From Macrocystis pyrifera (taxonomy: Eukaryota; Sar; Phaeophyceae; Laminariales; Laminariaceae): 64,000 nt of DNA. Position 1 is the stretch's first letter. Every line of letters starts with the position of its first letter. The stretch spans positions 248,001-312,000 of the forward strand of contig JASSKH010000021.1 of assembly GCA_031763025.1 (NCBI GenBank), written 5' to 3'. The position numbers and the translations under genes are program-made. This document shows, piece by piece, positions 10,992 to 19,147 of the stretch. The notes under the pieces were generated by a model. That model did no database searches. It was not told the DNA's origin and was given only the letters and a program-made list of their open reading frames with translations.

Positions 10992-13900
10992 CGTCGCTCC
11001 AAATGTCCCCGCGTCCGCCAGCCCATGGTACTCCTTGTCCATCTCCTGTCTCCAGATGGCCGAATACTCGTCCGCACACGCTTCAGCATACGAGTTCGGC
11101 GTCGAAAGCTCGCTCGCCGGGCGTGTGGGAAGGGGAGGGTTCTCGCGCGGTGGGGCTTGGTGGAAAAGTACATGGCCTATACCTTCCCGCGCTGCCATCA
11201 ACGACAGCAGCCCATGCCCCATAGCCTCGCGGTTCCGCGCAGTCTCCCCTCTTGTCCGCCCCCTCAGCACATCTCCACCTTCCGGATGTCGCCCAGCTTC
11301 CCCCCTGGCCCGATCACCCTGTACACCGCCACCACCCTCCTGGTGTCGTGCAGTCTCCCCCCTAGTCCGCCTTCTCTGCACAGCGCCACCGCTCTCCTGG
11401 TGTCGTGCAGTCTCCCCCCTTGTCCGCCCCCTCAGCACATCGCCATTCCCCGGGTCCGGGATATAATAACCCAGTGCCCGGGCAGCACGCTGCGAAAGCT
11501 GTGGCTGCGGTGACTGCTGCGGCGGCGACGGCGATGATAACGGCGGCGACGGCGGCGGCGGCGGCGGTGGCGGTGGCGACGGCGGCGGCGGTGACGGTGG
11601 CTGCAGCGGCGGCGGTGACGATGACGGCGGCAGCGACGGCGACGGTGACGGCGATGGCGGTGGCGACGGCGACGGCGGCGGCGGCGGCGGTAGCGGCGTT
11701 GATGACGGCGGTTGCGGCGGCAGCAGTGGAGATGGGGACGGTGGCTCGGGCCATACGTCGGGGCCCCTCAGAGGCTCCGGCGCACCCGGCGGCGGTGGCG
11801 ACGGCGACGGCGGCGGCGGGGAGCTCTCCTCCTCCGAAGGCAGTAACCCCACAAACGGTTTCGTCGGGTGTTCCCAAGTGACGTCACGGGAGAACGACCT
11901 TCGGCCAGACATCAGCAGGATCTTGCTGCAGTCAGCTGCGTGGTGGTTGCCGCCGTTGAGGTAGAAGCAAGCCTCCGCCTTCGGCTCGGTCTTCAGGGTC
12001 CTCCTGACGTGGTGGAAGCCCGGCTTCAGAAACGGGAGCAGCCGCGCAAACGGTGGTCTCCCGTAGAATTTTCGGTACGGCGAGCGCATTTCCGGCTTGT
12101 CCCTTACCCTCGCCGTCATGTTGATCACATAGCTCGCGTACACGCATGACTCAGCCCAGAGGGGCTGCGTCGTCGGCATCCTTGCATCGCCGAACAGGCG
12201 GGTGGCCTCCAGGCGGGACGCCATTGCAAGCTCCAGCGTCATGGCGATCCGTCGCTCGACCACCCCGTCATGCTTCGGAGAATCGACGGGCGTGTACTCG
12301 CGGCGGATGCCGTGGTGGTTGAGCAACTCCACGAACTCCGCCTTGGTGAACTCGGTGCCGTTGTCCGAGCGAAGGCACTCCACGATGGACGGCACACCCT
12401 TCGCGTTGATGTCGGCCAGGAAACCAGCGAAGACCTTCGGGACGTCGGACTTCCGCTTCAAGAAATACGGCCATCCCAGTCGCGAGTAGTCGTCGACGAT
12501 CATCATCAAGTATGACGCACCGCCAGCAGACGTAGGCTGTTGTCCCGACAGATCCACGAACAGACGCTCCAGAGGCCTGGTAGAACGGCACTCGGTCGTC
12601 CACGGCACCTCCATCCTCCTCCCTTTCGCCTCAGAACACCCAGCACACGGAACCAACTCCCCAAAAACCTTAATGTCCATCTGACGTGCCGTCTCACGGA
12701 GAGTGTCAGCATGGGAGTGGGCAAGGGCAACGTGAAGGTCGTTAATATCGATCCTCCTCATTTTTCCAGGAGCCAAAACAGCGGCAGCAATCGGGGTCTC
12801 TACAATCCGCGTGGCGTCTACGTATGAACCCGCGTCCCTACGCACGAAAGACAGCTGTCCATTCAACGTGTGAGCTCCCTGAGCATCAAGTGTCACCGGG
12901 CATTTCAACATTACTGCATGAAGCGAAAATAAATTGAAGCGAACACCGGGTACGTATGCTACGTCCATCAGCCTAACTTGAACGTCACCCTGAGAGCTGT
13001 GCATCACAATTGGAATCTGGCCGAAGTACTCTATCTTCAGTGACCTCATGTCACCGACCACCAAACGGCTCTTACCAGGGGGGGGGGGGGGAGTACAGTT
13101 TACCATACCAAAAGGGTTGCCAGTCACATGAAAAGTTGCTCCCGAATCCGCTACCCACTCTTCTCTCCTATTAACCCAAAACAAATCATCATTCGCCTTG
13201 CCTTGGTGCGCAAACTGCGCGGTGAGGAGATGCGGATCGAACGTAGGCGTAGGGTTGCCGTTGTTCGCTGGGCCAGGGGAGGGGGAAGTGCTGAAGGAGG
13301 GTTGCTGTGGCGGGGAAGCTCCGGCCGAGGTATACCCATCACTGCCGTAGGGCGTCTCCTGCAGCCAGCCACCTTGAGGAGAAGCGGCACCCGGGAAAGC
13401 GATATTCATTTGCGCGGGAGCTGCCTGGCATTCCGCGGCGTGGTGGCCCGGTCTGCCGCACCGGAAGCAGGGCCCCTTGCGCCTCCATGTGTTGTTCGGT
13501 GGGGGACCCCAGCCTGCCGGAGTCGCTGCGGGCGGCGGGGGCATCGGCGGCAACGTCCCTGGTGGTGGGTCGGTAGGTACCCAACCCATGGGGGGGACTA
13601 CTCCACCCGTACCGAAGGGGTCTGGGGCTGAGTCATCCCAACGGTACCTGCAGGCCACGACATCCCAACGCCATTTGGGGCCGGTTATCCCCCCCGACGA
13701 AGCTCCTCCCCGGTTGCCACGTTGCTGATGGGGACGGTGCTGCTGCTGCTGTTGAGGATGCTGCTGCTGCCGTTGGTGCTGCTGCTGCAGCTGAGGCTGC
13801 TGCTGCTGATATTGCTGCTGCTGCTGCTGATACTGTCGCTGGAGCTGCTGCTGCTGCTGCTGCTGCTGCTGGGGCTGCTGCTGCTGCTGCTGTCGTTGGG

Positions 13901-14951
13901 GCTGCTGGTGCTGCTGCTGTTGCCCATCCTTGAGCCTCCCACCTCTCCTGTTCCTCCTTCCCCCTCCTGGACCCGCACCTCCGCCACCGGCAGGCTGCGC
14001 ACCTCCGGCGTACAAGGCATGCTGACCTACCACTCCCTGCACGCCCAACGCCCTAGAAACCATCTCCTTCTCTACCTTGTCGTTAGCATACGCGTCACGG
14101 ATGATCTCATCGATCTCGGAACGGGGGATGGAAGGGCGGGAAAGAATGGACTTGCTTTGAATAGTATACAAAGATGAGAGGTTGGTAACAATGTGGCGGT
14201 TTACTTCCTCTGCACTCTTGCCACATCCTAACATCGCCAGCTCGTCTGCTGCCTTGTCCACCCTTCCGAGGAACAGCAAGGGGTTTTCATCCTCAGCCAT
14301 TCGGATGGTATCAAACTCCCTCCTCAATCTGTGTGTTGCTGCTATCGTCTTCGGCATGCAATAGTCTTCCAACTCCTTCCAAGCACCACTCGGAGACATT
14401 GCCTTCTGCATTCTAAACTCAGCCATATCGTATCCTGTCATGGCCTCCATCATCAATCCATACACCAATCTCGCGTCCCTAATCTCCTGGGGGGAATGTC
14501 TGGAGGCTAATTCCTCCGGCGAAACCCTCATGTCACCCACCATAACTGGGTTTGCTGTGCTACTGAGTACATGCAAGCACCCAAGCGATGATAGGTATGC
14601 CAAACACTTACTACGCCACATGCTAAAGTGGGCCTCTACGTTATCGAACTTCGAGGGTCTCGACTGGGACAAACTCGGGCGGTACAAAGAAGGTAGTGAC
14701 ATGCCTGATCGGGCCTCCAGCCCAGGTGTCGGCACCGTCGACGCTGCTTGTTGTCTTCCAGCAGTTCCTTCTCCTCTCGTCCCCCCACCGGCCCCCCCTT
14801 CCTTTCCTGCTCCCTGCGCGTCCCTCTCGGCGCGCAGTCTCTGCTCCTCCATCGTCCTTTCCAGGACCTCTATTCTCTTCTTCATCTCCTCTATGGTATT
14901 TTCACTCTCCACGCTGGCTTCTTGACTGGGCATGTCCTCGAAACTAGGCAT
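10989..14951 (-). CDS. Copia Gag-protease-integrase polyprotein, ends at UAG
   Basis: From the first ATG (14951-14949) the ORF encodes 1320 residues; an upstream in-frame open stretch reaches 15023 but has no ATG. The order is: a coiled-coil start; a Gag domain of the retrotransposon Gag/UBN2 type (KFDNVEAHFSMWRSKCLAYL); a glutamine-rich stretch; a CCHC zinc knuckle (CFRCGRPGHHAAEC); a protease active site (WVADSGATFHV); a GAG-pre-integrase HHCC motif ending CAGC; and an integrase core with DDE residues in FVDLSG, LRSDNGTEF and GVVERRI. A long proline/serine linker and about four 20-residue repeats (RTRGETARHQE) precede the GTFGAT-stop. Codons are strongly GC-rich. The G tract at 13078-13091 encodes a proline run. 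Confidence 0.95.
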   Translation of the reverse strand: MPSFEDMPSQEASVESENTIEEMKKRIEVLERTMEEQRLRAERDAQGAGKEGGAGGGTRGEGTAGRQQAASTVPTPGLEARSGMSLPSLYRPSLSQSRPSKFDNVEAHFSMWRSKCLAYLSSLGCLHVLSSTANPVMVGDMRVSPEELASRHSPQEIRDARLVYGLMMEAMTGYDMAEFRMQKAMSPSGAWKELEDYCMPKTIAATHRLRREFDTIRMAEDENPLLFLGRVDKAADELAMLGCGKSAEEVNRHIVTNLSSLYTIQSKSILSRPSIPRSEIDEIIRDAYANDKVEKEMVSRALGVQGVVGQHALYAGGAQPAGGGGAGPGGGRRNRRGGRLKDGQQQQHQQPQRQQQQQQPQQQQQQQQQLQRQYQQQQQQYQQQQPQLQQQHQRQQQHPQQQQQHRPHQQRGNRGGASSGGITGPKWRWDVVACRYRWDDSAPDPFGTGGVVPPMGWVPTDPPPGTLPPMPPPPAATPAGWGPPPNNTWRRKGPCFRCGRPGHHAAECQAAPAQMNIAFPGAASPQGGWLQETPYGSDGYTSAGASPPQQPSFSTSPSPGPANNGNPTPTFDPHLLTAQFAHQGKANDDLFWVNRREEWVADSGATFHVTGNPFGMVNCTPPPPPGKSRLVVGDMRSLKIEYFGQIPIVMHSSQGDVQVRLMDVAYVPGVRFNLFSLHAVMLKCPVTLDAQGAHTLNGQLSFVRRDAGSYVDATRIVETPIAAAVLAPGKMRRIDINDLHVALAHSHADTLRETARQMDIKVFGELVPCAGCSEAKGRRMEVPWTTECRSTRPLERLFVDLSGQQPTSAGGASYLMMIVDDYSRLGWPYFLKRKSDVPKVFAGFLADINAKGVPSIVECLRSDNGTEFTKAEFVELLNHHGIRREYTPVDSPKHDGVVERRIAMTLELAMASRLEATRLFGDARMPTTQPLWAESCVYASYVINMTARVRDKPEMRSPYRKFYGRPPFARLLPFLKPGFHHVRRTLKTEPKAEACFYLNGGNHHAADCSKILLMSGRRSFSRDVTWEHPTKPFVGLLPSEEESSPPPPSPSPPPPGAPEPLRGPDVWPEPPSPSPLLPPQPPSSTPLPPPPPPSPSPPPSPSPSPSLPPSSSPPPLQPPSPPPPSPPPPPPPPPSPPLSSPSPPQQSPQPQLSQRAARALGYYIPDPGNGDVLRGRTRGETARHQESGGAVQRRRTRGETARHQEGGGGVQGDRARGEAGRHPEGGDVLRGRTRGETARNREAMGHGLLSLMAAREGIGHVLFHQAPPRENPPLPTRPASELSTPNSYAEACADEYSAIWRQEMDKEYHGLADAGTFGAT
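11220..11450 (-). repeat. Four in-frame ~20-residue repeats in the copia linker
   Basis: Imperfect 54-66 nt units encode variants of RGRTRGETARHQEGG four times, just C-terminal of the proline-rich linker (about 11508-11835). Confidence 0.8.
13735..13925 (-). repeat. CAG-rich microsatellite encoding poly-glutamine in Gag
   Basis: CTG/CAG triplets interrupted by CGA, TAC and CAC encode a Q-rich stretch between the Gag core and the zinc knuckle; the reading frame is kept. Confidence 0.9.
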
Positions 14952-15028
14952 GCCGAAGCAGGTTCCCACCTCTCTAGGTTGGCCTTGGCTACGCTTGCCA
15001 ATAGAAGATCGCCGGACTCTCACTAGTG

Positions 15029-15306
15029 TGTTGATTGATCTCTAAAGGTATAGGCGCAGCTGGCACGGGAACGCGTGGTTGACTCCAGACAGTAACACGG
15101 AACTCCTCTTATATTATATCCGAGCTGTCGAGTAACAGCTCATGCATCACATGCAGGTTAGTATCCAACATGACGCGGGAATAAACCTCCCGTTTATCCC
15201 CCCGAATATCCGACTAAATATCCCTCTCCTATAATCCTATGTCAATATATGGAACTCCCTAATATTTGATGTAACGTCTCCGTCGTGTTTCTGAGCACAA
15301 TCAATA
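15029..15306 (-). repeat. 5' LTR of the copia element
   Basis: This copy is upstream of gag in element sense and equal in length to 8636-8913. Its mismatches to the other LTR are the A in GAGTAACAG, the G in GGTTAGTATC and the G in CGTGTTTC. Confidence 0.96.
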
Positions 15307-15717
15307 GGTTTTCACCGACCAGGCAGACATTGCTTGCACCAAGCGCGAAGCGCCGTGAGGTGTCCGGCGAGTCGCATGAAGGGTGAGCTGCATCCTACTA
15401 AGAACCGCTTGTGAGGCGGACTTGTACATGGATGACAGCTTCAATGAGTTAGTTTAATTCCGGTGTGGCCACTCCCAGAGACAGCAATGGGAGTACTATG
15501 TAACTGCCTCTTGGGTGCCGTACCTTGAACACTACGTGATACGATCAATTCCCTTGTGCATAGTAAAGGTTCTTTACTTCGCACAAATGATATACCTAGA
15601 CGACCAGCTGTGGGCGACCTCCAAAAAAAAAAAAAAAACGGTACCCTGGATGTCTAGCTCACGTAGTGAGCGGCATGTTTTACAGTGTCGTTGCCAACCG
15701 ACGCCAACCCAACCCAT
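15307..15717 (-). repeat. Repeat A copy 1, 5' part
   Basis: It resumes the repeat broken at 8635 and runs in step with 17314-17717 at well over 90 percent identity, including an internal A run of about 16 (18 in copy 2). Removing the copia element and one GGTTT restores an unbroken copy. Confidence 0.85.
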
Positions 15718-15751
15718 ATATAATATAGACCAGGTATATATATATAATGAG

Positions 15752-15754
<3 letters not shown>

Positions 15755-15786
<32 letters not shown>
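15755..15786 (+). repeat. Uninterrupted G32 tract and purine-rich flank
   Basis: Thirty-two consecutive G, followed to about 15900 by AGG/AGA-rich sequence. It follows the 5' end of repeat A copy 1 after a short TA-rich spacer. Confidence 0.9.
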
Positions 15787-15789
<3 letters not shown>

Positions 15790-15899
15790 GAGGAGGACAA
15801 AAAACAAGAGAAGGAAGGGGGGGAGGACGAGGAGGACGAGCAGGACGAGAAGGAGGAGGAGGAGGCGGAGGAAAAGAAGGAAAAGGAGGAGAAGAAGGA

Positions 15900-17202
15900 G
15901 TGGAGACTGGCTAGGAAGGAAGAAACTGGCTGAAGACAGGTCACGACGGCGGCAAGGAGTTTGACTTTTTTTCCAGGGTGGTGGTAGAAGTCCCTGCAGA
16001 GAATAGGGAACCTGATACTGACACCAGAAGATATAAATGATTGCGACAGGGATATGACGTCGGTAGCGCAGCAGTCGGAGCATTCCAGTGGGGAACTGAC
16101 TTGCGGGAAGGGGTCGTGTGGAAAGCTATATGTAATGTGATGCTGGGATGAGCTTGACGGCAACATACTCTCTCTGGTGCACCCGATCCGCCTCCCCCAG
16201 AAGGCGGTGATACAAATAGTGTTGCTCGTGGGTAGCCGTGAAGAACACAAATCCCACCATTCCTCTTTGATGCGGCGGGAGTACCTAGCTTCGTCGCGCA
16301 GCTGGATGGGGCGGCATTTAGCGATAAACCAAGCGGTGGTTTGCCGAATGCTTATCCTGGGGGAGAGATAAATATGAATAGCTCCGGTCCAGCGCCCTTT
16401 CAAACAGGAGGAAGTGCATTCGTAGAACCGCGTCCACGGACAAGGAGTACGTGAGAGGAGGAAACCCCAACACGGCTGAGTGGCCTGCTAACGGTGTTAA
16501 TCGATCCAACCATAGTGCATACCATAGTCCAGGTGTGGTCTACCAAAACCCCTTCGAATTGACCATGGTGTAGATACCGCAGGAGACACTCAATACCTGG
16601 TGGTTCCGGTGATACTGTAGTGTAGTCAGGAAGCAGTCCACTGTGGTCTACCAAAACCCCTTCGAATTGACCATGGTGTAGATACCGCAGGAGACACTCA
16701 ATACCTGGTGGTTCCGGTGATACTGTAGTGTGGTCAGGAAGCAGTCCACTGCCTCGGAGGAGGGTTGGGAGTTGAGTTTCAGCGTAAAAGACGGACGTGG
16801 TGGTGCTGATTGCCAGGGTCGTGAGGCAGCGACCGTGGGAGGCAGTGCAGAAGACAGCGTGGTAGTAGTGGTGATGGACTTGCAGTAGACAAGGTGATAG
16901 ATGTCGGTAACAACAGCTCGACCAGGGGACAACCGGGAGGGGGTGTACTGAAGTCTTGGCCCAATGCACTGATGACGTCATAGAGATGTACCAGGTGAAC
17001 TCTAACGCGGCAGCCTCGTGTGGCGGCAATGCCGTGGGTCACAGTGCAGGTAAGTGATGTGGTAGCGGTTGTGGGAGTGTGAATGAGGAAGATGCTGTTG
17101 ATGTGGTGCCAACCATACAGTAAGTACAATCAGCTGTAAATCGGCAGGTGAAGTCGAAATCCCTTCCCCAAGACGATGGGAACATTACGGGAGGTGGGGA
17201 CG
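15900..17202. other. Intergenic stretch with minus-strand ORFs of uncertain meaning
   Basis: Minus-strand ORFs of 249 codons (15654-16403) and 209 codons (16400-17029) overlap this stretch. The first includes low-complexity sequence and its frame is not supported by a domain; the second contains a 108-bp duplication. I would not call either a gene. Confidence 0.4.
16535..16750. repeat. Two tandem copies of a 108-bp unit
   Basis: GTGGTCTACCAAAACCCC starts at 16535 and again at 16643; the two units are nearly identical through CAGTCCACT. The period of 108 keeps the minus-strand frame, producing two 36-residue repeats. Confidence 0.9.
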
Positions 17203-17717
17203 CGGGGGGGGGGGTGTACTCGATAGGAGAGATGTACTCGATCTCATGCATGGCCGTAGTCGTATGACCATAGATCCTCGCATCCCTACAATGCCGGGAC
17301 GGAGCATGTCGGGTTTTCACCGACCAGGCAGACATTGCTTGCACCAAGCGCGAAGCGCCGTGAGGTGTCCGGCGAGTCGCATGAAGGGTGAGCTGCATCC
17401 TACCAAGAACCGCTTGTGAGGCGGACTTGCATATGGATGACAGCTTCAATGAGTTAGTTTAATTCCGATGTGGCCACTTCCAGAGACAGCAATGGGGGTA
17501 CTATTTAACTGCCTCTTGGGTGCCGTACCTTGAACACTACGTGATACGATCAATTCCCTTGTGCATAGTAAAGGTTCTTTACTTCGCACAAATGATCTAA
17601 CTAGACGACCAGCTGTGGGCGACCTCCAAAAAAAAAAAAAAAAAAACGGTACCCTGGATGTCTAGCTCACGTAGTGAGTGGCATGTTGTACAGTGTCGTT
17701 GCCAACCGACGCCAACC
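17203..17717 (-). repeat. Repeat A copy 2, full length (~510 bp)
   Basis: This is the best-preserved intact copy. In minus sense it starts near GGGTTGGCGTCGG, holds an internal poly(T) run, and ends GAGTACACCCCC with a C11 tail. No ORF spans it and no convincing Pol III A/B box pair was recognised, so its promoter class is unknown. The C-rich end equals the 3' end of the LINE fragments in this window. Confidence 0.85.
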
Positions 17718-17720
17718 CGA

Positions 17721-17842
17721 GCGGGGGGGGGGGGGGTACTCGATACTATGCATGGTCGTAAAAGCGTACGACCATAGACCCTCGCATCTCTACAATACCG
17801 GGATCGAGCACGTCGGGTTTTCACCTGACCAGGAAGACATCG
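17721..17842 (-). repeat. Repeat A copy 3, 5'-truncated, C14 tail
   Basis: About 105 bp of repeat A 3' sequence with its own C14 tail directly abuts the 5' end of copy 2 in minus sense, a head-to-tail arrangement. Confidence 0.8.
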
Positions 17843-18975
17843 ATAGTACCATTACGGTGAGGGTGTCAGCATGGTACTGGTAGACAGCAGTGTGAAGCGT
17901 GCTGTGCGGCTTAACCGTTGTGTAAGTGATGGAGGTTGTGCTAGCAACACCGGAGAATTTTGTTACAGTGTGACGCTGTCCACTGACAATGAGGCCATGA
18001 CAGAGGTTCATCCCGACCTGGCATGCAGAATGCTTCGATCCAGCTCTACCAGCACACTATACCAAGACACTCTACCGGTAGTGGCGGCAGAGTGGTTGAA
18101 CTACAGTACTGTGATTGGGAGACGCACACTATATGTGGTTTGGGCAAGGCTGTTGTCCATAACATGTCCACTCAGGTTAGTCCGCCAAACGCGCCCCTTT
18201 TGAGCACCGCACATTATTGAGTCCTTTGAGGTTTGTGGACGCACTTGAGTTCGCGGATAGCACTTGCGGAGCTGCCGCTTCATGTAGCCGGCCGAGTGTG
18301 GTGGGCTGGTCTTGAGGAGGGCCTGATGCTGGTTAAAGCCGTATAGGGTCCGAAACCCCCGACGCTGGGCTGGTAGAAATAGGACGAACAGTTTTCACCG
18401 TGATGCCAAAGGGCATGAGGGCTGACCTCGTCAACTCCACCCAGTGAGCAAGGCGCGAGGCACGGATTGGGCTCATTATGTGAGGACGCCGCGAAGGTGT
18501 TGGGCGGAGGTGTGGTTGTCATGTTGTCATCTCCGGATAAAATGCTGTGTTTTTCCGCTGAGTCCAGCCACCGCTGTAGCTGCGCGCCCTTTTGAACCAT
18601 CCTATTCGTTGCTCGGAAATTTGCACGCGCTACTGACACAGCATATATACCAGTAGTCAAGAACCTAAGCGGTCGTCGAAACACCACCCCTCGCGTCCCC
18701 ATGAACCGCATGGGGCCACCCGTTGCTCCTGTTTGTCAGGGACGCGGCCTGGTCCACCTTCTACACGAAGCACCACACTACGTAAGAGCTCTCGGACAGT
18801 CTATAACAATTTGTCATCATTCACACGAAAACGCCGAGGTAGAGAAGGGGTTAAACCTCGTCTCTGTGCTCGCCTAACTACCCCCAACCGCTGACACGAC
18901 CGTCCGCATAGACCACAGAGCTCTGAGCGGTCGATATGAAGCACCGGAGGCTATCCCCATCTCATAGACAGGGTG
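17843..18975. other. Downstream flank of the UNC45-like gene
   Basis: It probably contains the 3' UTR near 18975. A 143-codon minus-strand ORF at 18280-18711 has no recognisable domain. No clear polyadenylation signal was identified. Confidence 0.4.
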
Positions 18976-19147
18976 TTAGTCGAGAGCCAATAGACCTTCT
19001 TCGATAGAGGGCATCTCCTGCTTCAGAGCCTCAAGTGCACTCGCGCAAGCATCCGCAGCTCTGGCGGCCCCTATGCTATCCTTCTCTTTCGACACAGCTA
19101 ACGCTTCGGTCAGGGCATCGGCGACTCCACCAAGCATCAGAAGGGGC
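18976..19147 (-). CDS. UNC45: UNC45 last exon (residues 894-950, stop TAA)
   Basis: PLLMLGGVADALTEALAV to EEGLLALD, then TAA at 18978-18976. Acceptor TTATGCAG. One base completes the split Arg codon. Confidence 0.92.

Larger units (their letters stand above)
8636..15306 (-). mobile_element. Complete Ty1/copia LTR retrotransposon, 6671 bp
   Basis: Two 278-bp LTRs (8636-8913 and 15029-15306) differ at three positions, about 1.1 percent. The element is flanked by the 5-bp target duplication GGTTT (8631-8635 and 15307-15311). In element sense (minus) the order is 5' LTR, short leader, Gag with zinc knuckle, aspartic protease, integrase, proline-rich linker, UAG, reverse transcriptase, RNase H, polypurine tract and 3' LTR. 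Integrase lying before RT defines Ty1/copia. LTR ends are TATTG...CAACA in element sense; the 5' TA replaces the usual TG. No TGG-led primer-binding site directly follows the 5' LTR, so the priming tRNA is unclear. It interrupts repeat A. Confidence 0.97.

Noticed and set aside
11405..11881. Alanine-rich ORFs on both strands
   Set aside because: Shadow frames of the proline-rich linker of the copia polyprotein.
13722..14177. Leucine-rich plus-strand ORF
   Set aside because: Antisense reading of the CAG repeat in Gag.
15010..15028. Primer-binding site directly after the 5' LTR
   Set aside because: The sequence CACTAGTGAGAGTCC has no TGG start and I could not match it to a tRNA 3' end.
15654..17029. 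Minus-strand ORFs of 249 and 209 codons
   Set aside because: The first reads through G-tract and purine-rich low-complexity sequence; the second owes its length partly to an in-frame 108-bp duplication. No family motif.
18280..18711. 143-codon minus-strand ORF downstream of UNC45
   Set aside because: No domain, low-complexity Pro/Ser/Thr content, and it could simply lie in the 3' flank; nothing beyond openness supports it.
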